Notes: generated by a model not told the origin, from the letters alone. A stretch of DNA of 64,000 nt from Sphingopyxis sp. MSC1_008 (GCF_023197165.1 NZ_JALPRD010000002.1:477847-541846); one strand, 5' to 3'. Counted from the stretch's first letter, positions 1-8,187 are shown. Program-made: numbers and translations.

Positions 1-604
1 CGTGGTAGCTTGCGCCGAGTTCTTCCTCGATCGCTTCGGGCAGGCGGCGGCGGTTGTGATAATGGATCGACAGGCCGAACGCGCGCGCGCGGCGCGCAAC
101 CGCGAGGCCGATGCGCCCCATGCCGATGATGCCGAGCAATTTTCCCCCGACGCGGTGGCCGAGCATCGCGCTCGGCGCCCAGCCCGCCCATTGCCCCGAT
201 CGCATCAATTTCTCGCCCTCGGCCAGCCGGCGCGGGACGCTGAGGATCAGTGCCATCGTCATGTCGGCGGTGTCCTCGGTGAACACGCCCGGTGTGTTCG
301 ACACCATGATGCCCTTGGCGCGCGCGGCGGCGAGGTCGATATGGTCGACCCCGGCGCCGAAATTGGCGATCAGTTTCAGCCGGTCGCCCGCAGCGTTGAT
401 GACGTCCGCGTCGATCTCGTCGGTCACGGTCGGCACGAAGACGTCGCAGTCGGCAACCGCGGCCTTCAATTCGTCGCGGGTAAATGCCTCGTCGCGCGCC
501 GACAGCGATACATCGAACAATTCGGCCATGCGGCCTTCGACATGCGGCATCAACTGGCGGGTGACGATGACGCGCGGGCGTTTCGGACGGGATGAATCGG
601 GCAT
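1..604 (-). CDS. D-isomer specific 2-hydroxyacid dehydrogenase (partial, C-terminus off the window)
   Basis: NAD(P)-dependent reduction/oxidation of 2-keto/2-hydroxy acids, of the glyoxylate/hydroxypyruvate reductase branch. Read on the minus strand it begins MPDSSRPKRPRVIVTRQ and continues with the family's N-terminal catalytic domain (FGAGVDHIDLAAA, then TPGVFTEDTADMTMALIL). The Rossmann entry GIIGMGRIGLAVARRARAFG follows. The dinucleotide-binding domain is cut by the window edge at about residue 201, so the catalytic Arg/Glu/His half is not visible. The start is the ATG at 602-604. It is divergent from the SH3 protein gene with about 125 bases between. Substrate cannot be told from sequence. 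Confidence 0.9.
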   Translation of the reverse strand, partial: MPDSSRPKRPRVIVTRQLMPHVEGRMAELFDVSLSARDEAFTRDELKAAVADCDVFVPTVTDEIDADVINAAGDRLKLIANFGAGVDHIDLAAARAKGIMVSNTPGVFTEDTADMTMALILSVPRRLAEGEKLMRSGQWAGWAPSAMLGHRVGGKLLGIIGMGRIGLAVARRARAFGLSIHYHNRRRLPEAIEEELGASYH

Positions 605-729
605 GGCCGCCGATAGAGCGCGCCGATGCGAAGGGGTCAAGGGGAAGTCGCGCGGATATCTGTGGACGACGGGCCGTTTGCGGCGTGCGACCGGTTGATA
701 ATGCCCGCCGATTTTGACAAGGGTTGGCG

Positions 730-1188
730 ATGACCAGCCGAAAATTTGCAATGATCTTGATCAGCCTTGCCGTCGTGGGACCGGCGTCGGCGCAATCCGA
801 TGTGCCGGTGCCCTATTGGGCGTCGATCAGTGTCGACGATGCGCGCATGCGTAAGGGGCCGTCGCCCGACGTTCCGGTGATCTGGGAATATCGGCGCAAG
901 GACCTGCCGGTCAAAGTCGTCGCGCGGCACGAAAACTGGCGCAAGGTCGAGGATCCCGACGGGACGCAGGGCTGGATGGCGTCCTATTTGCTCAGCCGAA
1001 CGCGTACTGCCATCGTCACCGGTGAAATCCGCCCGCTTCGCGAAGACGCCAGCCTTTCGGCGGCGGTCGCCTATCGCGCCGAGCCCGGCGTCGTCGGCCG
1101 GATCACCGATTGCAAGGACGGCTGGTGCCTGCTCGACGTCAAGGGCCGCAAGGGCTGGATCCAGACCGACCATATCTGGGGCGACTGA
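730..1188 (+). CDS. Secreted SH3-domain protein (bacterial SH3, two repeats)
   Basis: 152-residue exported protein. An N-terminal signal peptide ends near VGPASAQ, followed by two bacterial SH3-like modules: roughly residues 35-80 (VDDARMRKGPSPDVPVIWEY, ending GWMASYLL) and 90-150 (IRPLREDAS to KGWIQTDHIWG). This is the arrangement of the COG3807-type SH3 proteins of alphaproteobacteria, thought to bind peptidoglycan or envelope partners. The ATG at 730 is preferred over the in-frame TTG at 724 because it begins the signal peptide cleanly. It is not in an obvious operon. Exact role unknown. Confidence 0.85.
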   Translation: MTSRKFAMILISLAVVGPASAQSDVPVPYWASISVDDARMRKGPSPDVPVIWEYRRKDLPVKVVARHENWRKVEDPDGTQGWMASYLLSRTRTAIVTGEIRPLREDASLSAAVAYRAEPGVVGRITDCKDGWCLLDVKGRKGWIQTDHIWGD

Positions 1189-1233
1189 GCCCGCCTCGGA
1201 AGATCGACCGGTTCCGGATCCTGCCGCTTGGGT

Positions 1234-1632
1234 TCAGCTCTTCCTGGGCGTGACGGTCACGGTCATGCCGTCGGGGGCCGTGGCGGTGAAGCTGCCATCG
1301 GCGGCGACGGGCGACAGGCCCCAGCACGCTTCGGCTTCGTCGCCGTCGGGATCGAAACAATCCTTGCCATCCTTGTGCGCGAACTTGCCCTTTTTGACGG
1401 TGTTTCCTTTCGCGTCGGTGTCGACATAGGTCCCGTCGGCGTTGATGACCGTCGAAGCCGCGGTGCCGTCGGCCATTTTGACGTCGTAGCTGCCCGGCGC
1501 AGTTCCGGGGTTGGCGGCCGCGACGGGCGCTGCCGTTTCGGCGGGCGCCGCGGCGCTGTCCTTCGACTCTTCGGCCTTTTGCGAACAGGCCGACAGCGCG
1601 GCGAGTACGGCAAGCAGAACCAGTTTTTTCAT
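1234..1632 (-). CDS. Small lipoprotein, function unknown
   Basis: 132 residues starting MKKLVLLAVLAALSACSQ, a textbook lipoprotein signal with lipobox LSAC. The Cys is at residue 17. An Ala/Pro/Glu-rich linker follows, then a compact beta-rich domain (SYDVKMADGTAASTVINADG to MTVTVTPRK) with two Cys in CFDPDGDEAEACWGL. Similar small lipoproteins are widespread in sphingomonads without an assigned function. Upstream in-frame ATG codons would add a non-signal extension, so the start at 1632 is chosen. Convergent with the SH3 gene. Confidence 0.8.
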   Translation of the reverse strand: MKKLVLLAVLAALSACSQKAEESKDSAAAPAETAAPVAAANPGTAPGSYDVKMADGTAASTVINADGTYVDTDAKGNTVKKGKFAHKDGKDCFDPDGDEAEACWGLSPVAADGSFTATAPDGMTVTVTPRKS

Positions 1633-1707
1633 GTCGATATCTCCCCACAAGAATGCGCGCAGGCTATGCCTTTCGCGAAGGCATCGCAACGGCAATCGCC
1701 GGACGGC

Positions 1708-1736
1708 AAAAAGGGCCGATGGTTGCTCATCGGCCC
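1708..1736 (-). terminator. Intrinsic terminator of the RcnB-like gene
   Basis: On the minus strand a 9-bp perfect stem (GGGCCGATG / CATCGGCCC, 1728-1736 with 1713-1721) with a 6-base loop is followed by five T (1708-1712). It lies 27 bases past the stop of the RcnB-like gene. Confidence 0.8.
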
Positions 1737-1762
1737 TCCTTGGACGAACGCCGGCCTATCGT

Positions 1763-2230
1763 TTAGCGGCGCCAGTTGAAGTGGTTGCGGTACACTTTCA
1801 CCACCCGGCCGTTGCGCTCGTTGACGAGCAGCAGGTCGTTATAGTGACGCACATAGGTCAGGTTGCGGCTGGCGCGCGGCACGCCCCAGCGGCTGTCCCA
1901 GCTCGGACGATAGCTGGGCGCGTAATAGTTCGAACGCAGGGTCGAACCGACGCGGAACTGCTGATATTTGAACGGCGCGCGATAGTTCGAATAGCGACGA
2001 TCCTGGCGCCAATCGCGCTGGCTTTCGCGCAGATCCTGACGGGCATCGCGGACATCGTGGCGCGCGTCGCGGACATCGCCGCGATCGCCGCGACGCTGGG
2101 CGTTGCGCAGGTCGCGCTGTTCTTCGCGCAGTTCCTTGCGGTCATTGCGGATCTCGCGCGTCTGAGCCTGCGCCATGGCGGGGACCATCATCGCGGCGAT
2201 CAGGCCGGCGGTGAGAAATTTGCTCTTCAT
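1763..2230 (-). CDS. RcnB-like periplasmic protein
   Basis: 155 residues. The signal peptide MKSKFLTAGLIAAMMVPAMAQA is followed by a long, highly charged Arg/Asp/Glu helix (residues about 25-85, RxxRxDLRxAxRD-type repeats). The C-terminal RcnB-type module is rich in Tyr, Trp and Arg, ending YNDLLLVNERNGRVVKVYRNHFNW. RcnB proteins influence Ni/Co export in enterobacteria, but most alphaproteobacterial members are uncharacterised envelope proteins, so a metal role here is only a family-level suggestion. The start is the ATG at 2228-2230. Monocistronic, with its own terminator. Confidence 0.8.
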   Translation of the reverse strand: MKSKFLTAGLIAAMMVPAMAQAQTREIRNDRKELREEQRDLRNAQRRGDRGDVRDARHDVRDARQDLRESQRDWRQDRRYSNYRAPFKYQQFRVGSTLRSNYYAPSYRPSWDSRWGVPRASRNLTYVRHYNDLLLVNERNGRVVKVYRNHFNWRR

Positions 2231-2424
2231 TGTGCCATTCCTTTTCAGTCGGTCAGGGGGAGTGGATCTGCCCGATGACAAATATGGAATAGGCGATTCG
2301 AATTGAACGGAGCCGGAATGCGCCGTTTATTTTCAGGACATTAGTGTCGCAAATTGTCGCGGCCAAAACGACGAAACGGCGCCGTCTTGCGACGGCGGCG
2401 TGCAACTTTTCGCAATGGGCGGTT

Positions 2425-3612
2425 TTAGACGAGCTCGACCGCAACCGCCGTCGCTTCGCCGCCGCCGATGCACAGGCTGGCGATGCCGCGCGTCTTGCCG
2501 TGGCGCTGCAGCGCCGCGATCAGGGTCGTGATGATGCGCGTACCGCTGGCGCCGATCGGATGGCCGAGTGCGGTCGCGCCGCCGTGGACGTTGATCTTTT
2601 CGTGCGGGATGCCGAGGTCGTGCATCGCGAACATCGCGACGCAGGCGAAGGCTTCGTTGACCTCGAACAGGTCGACGTCGCCGATGCTCCAGCCGGTTTT
2701 GGCGAGCAGCTTGTTGATCGCGCCGACGGGGGCGACAGTGAAATCCTTGGGCTCCTGCGCGTGCGCGGCGTGCGCGACGAGGCGTGCCACCGGCTTTGCG
2801 CCCTTGGCGTCGGCGACCGACTGGCGCGTCAGGACGACCGCGGCGGCGCCGTCCGAAATCGACGAGCTGGTCGCGGCGGTGATCGTGCCATCCTTTGCAA
2901 AGGCGGGCTTCAGCGTCGGGATCTTGTCGGGCATCGCCTTGCTGGGGGCTTCGTCGGTGTCGACGACGACGTCGCCCTTGCGCCCCGCGATGGTGACCGG
3001 CGCGATTTCATTGGCGAAGGCGCCGCCCGCGATCGCGCTCTTGGCGCGGCTCAGCGATTCGAGCGTATAATCGTCCTGCGCCTGACGGCTGAGCTGATAG
3101 GCGTCGGCGGTATCCTGCGCGAAGGTGCCCATCGCGCGGCCGGCTTCATAGGCGTCTTCCAGACCGTCGAGGAACATATGGTCATAGGCGGTGTCGTGGC
3201 CGATGCGCGCGCCCGAACGATGCTTCTTGAGCAGATAGGGGGCGTTGGTCATCGATTCCATGCCGCCCGCGACGATCAGGTCGACGCTGCCGGCGGCGAG
3301 CGCTTCGGCGCCCATGATCACGGTCTGCATGCCCGAGCCGCACACCTTGTTGACGGTCGTCGCCTGCACCGACTTGGGCAGGCCGGCCTTGATCGCAGCC
3401 TGACGCGCGGGTGCCTGGCCGAGCCCGGCGGGAAGCACGCAGCCCATGTAGATGCGCTCGATATCGTCACCCGACACGCCCGCGCGCTCGACTGCCGCCT
3501 TGACCGCGGTCGCGCCGAGATCGGTCGCGCTCGCGTCCGACAGGCTGCCCTGCATGCTGCCCATCGGGGTGCGGGCGTAGGAGAGGAAAACGACGGGATC
3601 GGTGGCGGTCAT
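2425..3612 (-). CDS. Acetyl-CoA C-acyltransferase (thiolase)
   Basis: 395-residue thiolase II-type enzyme that condenses two acyl-CoA units or cleaves beta-ketoacyl-CoA; cytoplasmic. Visible family signatures: the nucleophile Cys in NKVCGSGMQTV (about residue 90), the GHPIGASGTR motif carrying the catalytic His (about 350), and the C-terminal CIGGGEATAVAVEL with the second Cys. Length is normal for the family. The ATG at 3612 is chosen over an upstream in-frame ATG at 3711 because it is preceded by CGGAG at a sensible distance and starts at the conserved domain. Divergent from the aldehyde dehydrogenase. Acetoacetyl-CoA synthesis or fatty acid breakdown cannot be separated from sequence alone. 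Confidence 0.93.
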   Translation of the reverse strand: MTATDPVVFLSYARTPMGSMQGSLSDASATDLGATAVKAAVERAGVSGDDIERIYMGCVLPAGLGQAPARQAAIKAGLPKSVQATTVNKVCGSGMQTVIMGAEALAAGSVDLIVAGGMESMTNAPYLLKKHRSGARIGHDTAYDHMFLDGLEDAYEAGRAMGTFAQDTADAYQLSRQAQDDYTLESLSRAKSAIAGGAFANEIAPVTIAGRKGDVVVDTDEAPSKAMPDKIPTLKPAFAKDGTITAATSSSISDGAAAVVLTRQSVADAKGAKPVARLVAHAAHAQEPKDFTVAPVGAINKLLAKTGWSIGDVDLFEVNEAFACVAMFAMHDLGIPHEKINVHGGATALGHPIGASGTRIITTLIAALQRHGKTRGIASLCIGGGEATAVAVELV

Positions 3613-3773
3613 GGCGAGAGACTCCGGTGGGGAAAGATACGTCGGCGGGTCGCTTAGCGGTTTTGCTGCACTTGCGAAAGAGGCAGGGAAGAGATGGGGG
3701 GCCCGTTTCATCTTGCAACCCGCCGCGCGGCATGATCAAACACCGCCCGCACGGATATTGGGGGAGACGGGTC

Positions 3774-5228
3774 ATGGCTACCGCGATCAAGCAGGACATT
3801 GCCGGCGAAACGGCGCGCATGCACAAGGTGCTGACGGCGCAGAAAGCGAGCTTTACCGCGGCGATGCCCGAGAGCCTGAGCGTCCGGGCCGACCGCATCG
3901 ACCGCGCGATCGCGCTGCTCGTCGATAATAAGGAAGAATTCGCCAAGGCGGTGAGCGAGGATTTCGGCCATCGCAGCCGCGAACAGACGCTGATGACCGA
4001 TATCATGCCCTCGGTCAGCGCCTTGAAGCATGCGAAAAAGCATATGGCGAGCTGGTCGAAGGGTGAAAAACGCAAGCCCACCTTTCCGCTCGGGCTGCTC
4101 GGCGCGAAGGCCGAGGTCGTTTATCAGCCAAAGGGCGTCGTCGGCATCGTCGCGCCGTGGAATTTCCCCGTCGGCATGGTCTTCGTGCCGATGGCAGGCG
4201 TGCTCGCGGCGGGCAATCGCGCGATGATCAAGCCGAGCGAATTCACCGAAAATGTCTCGGCGCTGATGGCGCGGCTGGTCCCCGACTATTTCGACGAAAG
4301 CGAAATGGCGGTGTTCACCGGCGATTCTGACGTCGGCGTGGCCTTCTCGAAACTCGCCTTCGACCATATGATCTTCACCGGCGCGACCAGTGTCGGGCGC
4401 CACATCATGCGCGCCGCTGCGGACAATCTTGTGCCGGTGACGCTCGAACTCGGCGGCAAGTCGCCGACCTTCATCGGGCGCAGCGCGAACAAGGATCTCG
4501 TCGGTCAGCGCGTCGCGCTCGGCAAGATGATGAACGCGGGGCAGATCTGCCTTGCGCCCGATTACCTGCTCGTCGCCGAGGATCAGGAAGGCGCGGTGAT
4601 CGACAGCGTCACCAAGGGCGCGACCGCGCTCTATCCCACCCTGCTCGCCAACGACGATTACACCTCGGTCGTGAACACGCGCAATTACGACCGGCTGCAA
4701 AGCTATCTGGCGGACGCGCGCGAAAAGGGCGCCGAGGTGATCGAGGTCAATCCGGGCGGCGAGGATTTCGCGAGCGCGAACGGCCACAAGATGCCGCTCC
4801 ATATCGTGCGAAACCCGACCGACGACATGAAGGTGATGCAGGAGGAGATCTTCGGCCCGATCCTGCCGGTGAAGACGTACAAGCATATCGACGATGCGAT
4901 CGATTATGTGAACGCGAACGACCGCCCGCTTGGCCTTTATTATTTCGGGCAGGACAAGAGCGAGGAGGACCGCGTGCTGACGCGGACGATCTCGGGCGGC
5001 GTGACGGTCAACGACGTCCTGTTCCACAATGCGATGGAGGATCTGCCGTTCGGCGGCGTCGGCCCGTCGGGCATGGGCAATTATCACGGGGTCGACGGTT
5101 TTCGCACTTTCAGCCACGCGCGCGCGGTCTATCGCCAGCCGAAGCTCGATGTAGCGGGGCTCGCGGGCTTCAAGCCGCCCTATGGAAAGGCGACCGCGAA
5201 GACGCTCGCGAAAGAGCTCAAGAAATAG
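3774..5228 (+). CDS. Coniferyl aldehyde dehydrogenase-type aldehyde dehydrogenase
   Basis: 484-residue NAD(P)-dependent aldehyde dehydrogenase. The cofactor/catalytic core shows VGIVAPWNFPVGM, the FTGATSVG turn, the general-base Glu in LELGGKSP and the nucleophilic Cys in NAGQICLAP. The C-terminal portion (NDVLFHNAMEDLPFGGVGPSG, GFRTFSHARAV) is typical of the coniferyl aldehyde dehydrogenase subfamily, which oxidises phenylpropenal and medium-chain aldehydes. The ATG at 3774 has GGGGGAGA about 10 bases upstream. Upstream in-frame starts are ignored because the family begins near here. Single gene between a divergent thiolase and tRNA-Leu. Confidence 0.9.
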   Translation: MATAIKQDIAGETARMHKVLTAQKASFTAAMPESLSVRADRIDRAIALLVDNKEEFAKAVSEDFGHRSREQTLMTDIMPSVSALKHAKKHMASWSKGEKRKPTFPLGLLGAKAEVVYQPKGVVGIVAPWNFPVGMVFVPMAGVLAAGNRAMIKPSEFTENVSALMARLVPDYFDESEMAVFTGDSDVGVAFSKLAFDHMIFTGATSVGRHIMRAAADNLVPVTLELGGKSPTFIGRSANKDLVGQRVALGKMMNAGQICLAPDYLLVAEDQEGAVIDSVTKGATALYPTLLANDDYTSVVNTRNYDRLQSYLADAREKGAEVIEVNPGGEDFASANGHKMPLHIVRNPTDDMKVMQEEIFGPILPVKTYKHIDDAIDYVNANDRPLGLYYFGQDKSEEDRVLTRTISGGVTVNDVLFHNAMEDLPFGGVGPSGMGNYHGVDGFRTFSHARAVYRQPKLDVAGLAGFKPPYGKATAKTLAKELKK

Positions 5229-5274
5229 CTTGGCAAGATAGGGCGTCCCGGCCTATCGGGGCGGCCTTCCACGG

Positions 5275-5359
5275 GCCCCTGTGGTGAAATTGGTAGACGC
5301 GCCGCACTCAAAATGCGGTTCCGCAAGGAGTGCTGGTTCGAGTCCGGCCAGGGGCACCA
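5275..5359 (+). tRNA. tRNA-Leu (anticodon CAA)
   Basis: 85-base cloverleaf. The acceptor GCCCCTG pairs with CAGGGGC. The D-arm is present (TGGTGAAATTGGTAGACGC). The anticodon stem CCGCA/TGCGG carries loop CTCAAAA, giving anticodon CAA. A long class II variable arm follows, and the T-arm GGTTCGAGTCC is present. The 3' CCA is encoded (5357-5359). Confidence 0.97.
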
Positions 5360-5431
5360 CCGCCACCCAAGGGCGGTCTTTTGCTGGCTTTTTGGCTGTG
5401 GCCCTGCTCATGAACTGACGCGTATGGCCTC

Positions 5432-6355
5432 TCAGACGGGCAAGGGTTCGAGTGTGCCGAGCCAGGCAACCAACGCCAATATCGTCGCGGCGGCGAGCAT
5501 CTCGATCGTCAGGCTTTGGCGTATCGCGCGGCGCGCAGCGGCGGGGGCGATGTGTTCGCCGGTCAGGGCGGGGGTCAGCCGCCAGCGGTTCGCGGCTGCG
5601 AGCGCAAGCATGACCCCGAAGAACAACAATTTGATGGCGAGAAGCTGGCCATAGGGAGCGGTGAGCGCGCGGCCGATATTGTTCGAGCCGACAATGATCT
5701 GGGTGTTGATCAGCCCGGTTGCCGCGATGACCGGCACGCAAACCGTGCCGACGCGCGCGAATCGATCGAGGCTGCGCACCATCAGAGCGGGCTGCGTTGA
5801 AGCGATGCCGCCGCGCCGCCGCAGCAGGATCAGGAAGGCGCCGAGCGCGCCGAGCCACACGGCGGCGGCAATCATGTGGAGCGCATCGCTAAGGCGATGG
5901 ATCGCCCCAGTAAGGCCTTCGCTCGCGCCGGCGTGACCGGCCCAGACCAGCGTCGCGAGCGCGGTCGATCCCGCGATGACGATTGTCGCGGCGGCGGCCG
6001 TCGGCCGCTTGCCAAGCTGCGCCGCGGCCGCGAGCGCCATCCCGAGAGCCGCCATGCGAACGAGCCAGGCGGTTCCGACGTCGGTTTCGCGAACGAGCGT
6101 CATCAGCATGGCAGGATCGACGGCAAGGAGGGCAACGCCCTGCATGCTCGCGGTGAGCGCGGCCATGCCGATGAACGATGCGATCAACCCCAGCACCGCG
6201 AGCCACGATTGCGGAGCACTCAGGGCCCTGATGACGGCAGGATCCTGCCGTTCCCCGCCGCGGAGGGCATGGAGGGGAAAGGCCGCCAGCCCCGTGAGCA
6301 GCATCAGGTCGGCATAAAGCGCGAACCGGATGCCGATCAGGAAGATGTCGGCCAC
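5432..6355 (-). CDS. copD: Copper resistance protein CopD
   Basis: 307-residue polytopic inner-membrane protein of the CopD family with about eight hydrophobic segments. Conserved His residues lie in transmembrane helices (for example SDALHMIAAAVWLGALGAF and RALTAPYGQLLAIKLLFFG). CopD is thought to work with periplasmic CopC in copper handling or uptake. The start is a GTG (6353-6355), 4 bases past the copC stop, so the two genes form a translationally close pair transcribed leftwards from the divergent promoter region at 6744-6891. Confidence 0.9.
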   Translation of the reverse strand: MADIFLIGIRFALYADLMLLTGLAAFPLHALRGGERQDPAVIRALSAPQSWLAVLGLIASFIGMAALTASMQGVALLAVDPAMLMTLVRETDVGTAWLVRMAALGMALAAAAQLGKRPTAAAATIVIAGSTALATLVWAGHAGASEGLTGAIHRLSDALHMIAAAVWLGALGAFLILLRRRGGIASTQPALMVRSLDRFARVGTVCVPVIAATGLINTQIIVGSNNIGRALTAPYGQLLAIKLLFFGVMLALAAANRWRLTPALTGEHIAPAAARRAIRQSLTIEMLAAATILALVAWLGTLEPLPV

Positions 6356-6359
6356 GGGC

Positions 6360-6743
6360 TTATTTGACCGTGAAGCTGAATTCGCTGCCCATGCGGTGGG
6401 TGTCCGCGCCCGCGGCCGACCATTTCACCGTGTATGTGCCGGGGACGAGCGCGCGCTTGAGCTGGAGTGTCAGCGACATGCCGTCCTTGCCCATCGCCGA
6501 CGTGAAGGGGATCGGCATCGGCGGATGGTCCTTCATCCCGGGCATGCCGGTCATCACCACTTCGGTCTTCACGGTCGAGGCGATCAGCTTTTCATTGAAT
6601 TTCAGACTGACGGTGGTCACCTTCGATACGGTGGCGTTCGCCGGCGGGGTCGATCCCACCAGCTTCGCATGCGCCAGCGCAGGTCCGGGCATCAAGGACA
6701 GCGCGAGGATTGCCGTGACGGCGGGCAAAAGCGACTTCTTCAT
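6360..6743 (-). CDS. copC: Copper resistance protein CopC
   Basis: 127-residue periplasmic copper-binding protein. The signal peptide MKKSLLPAVTAILALSLMPGPALA leaves a mature N-terminus HAKLVGSTPP. The terminal His is the classic Cu(II) ligand of CopC. The Cu(II) site is completed by Asp/His in GADTHRMGSEFSF. A Met/His-rich loop (MTGMPGMKDHPPMPI) resembles the Cu(I)-binding region. First gene of the copC-copD pair. A putative promoter shared with the copA side lies 30-60 bases upstream (6774-6800). Confidence 0.93.
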   Translation of the reverse strand: MKKSLLPAVTAILALSLMPGPALAHAKLVGSTPPANATVSKVTTVSLKFNEKLIASTVKTEVVMTGMPGMKDHPPMPIPFTSAMGKDGMSLTLQLKRALVPGTYTVKWSAAGADTHRMGSEFSFTVK

Positions 6744-6773
6744 AAAAAACTCCAAATATAGGCTTGTCCTGCT

Positions 6774-6800
6774 ATTACGCAGAGCGACGCGATCGCCCTT
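6774..6800 (-). promoter_or_regulatory. Putative ECF-sigma promoter of copCD (motif copy 1)
   Basis: On the minus strand AAGGGC (6800-6795), exactly 13 bases, then TGCGTAAT (6781-6774). It matches two plus-strand copies at 6835-6860 and 8162-8187 in both element sequence and spacing. The spacing suits -35/-10 elements of an ECF sigma factor. This is the least perfect of the three copies. Confidence 0.5.
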
Positions 6801-6834
6801 GGAAAAATGATCCTCTCGAAAATGGGCGGCGGTT

Positions 6835-6860
6835 GAGGGGTGGCAGGCCGCGGCGCGTAT
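6835..6860 (+). promoter_or_regulatory. Putative ECF-sigma promoter of the anti-sigma/sensor/sigma operon (motif copy 2)
   Basis: GAGGGG (6835-6840), 13 bases, CGCGTAT (6854-6860). It ends 31 bases before the ATG of the CnrY-like gene. The same two elements with the same 13-base gap precede copA, which suggests autoregulation by the ECF sigma factor encoded downstream. Confidence 0.55.
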
Positions 6861-6891
6861 ACGTCTTTGAAAGGATGAGCGGGACGGGCCC

Positions 6892-7158
6892 ATGGACGAC
6901 GAACTTCGGATCCTGAACGCGGCGGAGATGCCGGCCGCACTCGATGTGCTCGACGCGCGCGTCCTGAGCGCGCTCGCGGCGCGGAGGCACGAGGCCGTCA
7001 GCTTGCGCCGCACGATGCTGGTCGCCGCGCTCGTGTCGCTCGGCGGCGGGGTCGCCGCGGGCAGCGCTTTCGTTCCCGACGCGGTGGCGGCGAGCCCGCT
7101 CACGCCGTTCGTACCCGACAGCCCGTTGGCGCCGTCGGCGTTGCTGGGCGGGCCCTGA
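6892..7158 (+). CDS. CnrY-like anti-sigma factor, small single-pass membrane protein
   Basis: 88 residues. The short cytoplasmic N-terminal helix region (MDDELRILNAAEMPAALDVL) is followed by Arg-rich juxtamembrane residues and one transmembrane segment (about 43-62, MLVAALVSLGGGVAAGSAF), then a Pro-rich periplasmic tail. Size, topology and position directly before a CnrX-like sensor and an ECF sigma gene match CnrY/NccY. That family's cytoplasmic tail holds the sigma factor until metal is sensed. No strong sequence motif exists for the family, so the call rests on context. Its TGA overlaps the next ATG (ATGA-type overlap at 7156-7160). Confidence 0.7.
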   Translation: MDDELRILNAAEMPAALDVLDARVLSALAARRHEAVSLRRTMLVAALVSLGGGVAAGSAFVPDAVAASPLTPFVPDSPLAPSALLGGP

Positions 7159-7595
7159 TGGGGCTGCGCCGCATCTGGATCGTCGGCCTCATCGCCTTTG
7201 TGGCGGCGGTGGCGGGCGTGTTTGTCGGGCGGATGCTCGTCGATACGCCGCGCGCGAGCGAGACCGAGCTGCACGCGCTTTTGCACCGCGAGGCGAAGCT
7301 GTCGGACGAACAGGAAACGCGGTTGCGGCCGATCGAGGCGCGGTTTGCGGCGCGGCGCGCGGCGCTCGAACTGGAAATGCGCGCGGCGAACATCCGGCTC
7401 GCGCAGGCGATCGAGGCCGAACATGGCTATGGCCCGCGCGTCACTGCGGCGATCGACGAGACCCACGATATCATGGGGGCGCTCCAGAAGGAGACGCTCG
7501 AGCATCTGTTCGCGATGCGCGATGTGCTCGACGCCAACCAGACCGCGACATTCGACAAGATCGTGGTCAAGGCCCTGACCGCCGATGCGCGGTGA
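7158..7595 (+). CDS. CnrX-like periplasmic metal sensor
   Basis: 145 residues. An N-terminal transmembrane anchor (about 5-24) is followed by an all-helical periplasmic domain of the heavy-metal sensor family (CnrX, Spy/CpxP-like hooks). The five metal ligands described for CnrX (H42, H46, E63, H119, M123) all have counterparts at a constant offset of three: H39 and H43 (ELHALLHRE), E60, H116 and M120 (LEHLFAM). The same residues bind Ni/Co in Cupriavidus CnrX, yet the neighbours here are copper genes. It is translationally coupled to both neighbours: its start overlaps the upstream stop and its stop overlaps the GTG of the sigma gene. Confidence 0.88.
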   Translation: MGLRRIWIVGLIAFVAAVAGVFVGRMLVDTPRASETELHALLHREAKLSDEQETRLRPIEARFAARRAALELEMRAANIRLAQAIEAEHGYGPRVTAAIDETHDIMGALQKETLEHLFAMRDVLDANQTATFDKIVVKALTADAR

Positions 7596-8158
7596 GCCTC
7601 GACCTTTCGCACTGTAGCGACCGCGAGCTCGCCGCGCTGGCCCGCACCAGCCGCGACGATGTTTTTCGCGAACTTCTCGCGCGCTACAAGGCGCCGGTCT
7701 TCCGCCTGATCCGCTACCATGTCGGCGATGCCGACGAAGCGATGGACCTGTCGCAGGAGGCTTTCGTTGCCGCCTTTGCCGCGATCGATCGCTATGACGG
7801 CGACCGGCCGTTCCGGATCTGGATTTCGCGCATCGCGCTCAACAAGTGCCGCGACTGGTCGCGGCGGCGGGCGGTGCGCTCCTTTTTCACGCGCGCGCTG
7901 CCGCTCGACAATGCGCATGATGTCGCGATCGAGGCACCGGCGCCCGACATCGAGGCCGGCGACCGCGCGGAACTGGCGCGCGTGCGAAAGGCGATGTCCC
8001 GTTTGCCGCACAATTTGCGCGAAGTGTTGGTCCTGCGCGGCGTCGAGGAGCTCAGCCAGTCGGAAAGCGCGGAGTTGCTGAAGGTCAGCGAAAAGACCGT
8101 CGAAACGCGCCTCTATCGCGCCCGCGCCAGGCTCCGGATGCTGCTCGGCGAAAAATGA
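7592..8158 (+). CDS. ECF RNA polymerase sigma factor, CnrH-like
   Basis: 188 residues. Sigma region 2 spans about 20-95 (FRELLARYKAPVFRLIRYHV, DLSQEAFVAAFAAIDRYDG, FRIWISRIALNKCRDWSRRR). Region 4 spans about 130-185 (LPHNLREVLVLRGVEELSQS, KVSEKTVETRLYRARARL). It lacks regions 1 and 3, as ECF factors do. The GTG start at 7592 overlaps the sensor's TGA (GTGA). Gene order anti-sigma, sensor, sigma is the cnrYXH order. Its likely targets are the three shared motifs before the operon itself, copA and copC (inference). Confidence 0.9.
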   Translation: MSLDLSHCSDRELAALARTSRDDVFRELLARYKAPVFRLIRYHVGDADEAMDLSQEAFVAAFAAIDRYDGDRPFRIWISRIALNKCRDWSRRRAVRSFFTRALPLDNAHDVAIEAPAPDIEAGDRAELARVRKAMSRLPHNLREVLVLRGVEELSQSESAELLKVSEKTVETRLYRARARLRMLLGEK

Positions 8159-8161
8159 GGC

Positions 8162-8187
8162 GAGGGGCACGCCTTCGCGTCGCGTAT
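8162..8187 (+). promoter_or_regulatory. Putative ECF-sigma promoter of copAB (motif copy 3)
   Basis: GAGGGG (8162-8167), 13 bases, CGCGTAT (8181-8187), in the 64-base gap between the sigma gene and copA. Elements and spacing are identical to the copy at 6835-6860. Confidence 0.55.

Noticed and set aside
2344..3657. 437-codon plus-strand frame opposite the thiolase gene
   Set aside because: Arg/Asp/His-rich antisense shadow of a clear thiolase; such long open antisense frames are produced by GC-rich codon use.
5275..5359. tRNA-Leu as integration site of an island
   Set aside because: No integrase, direct repeat of the tRNA 3' end or foreign-looking DNA is adjacent; the A+T-rich island is 15 kb away.
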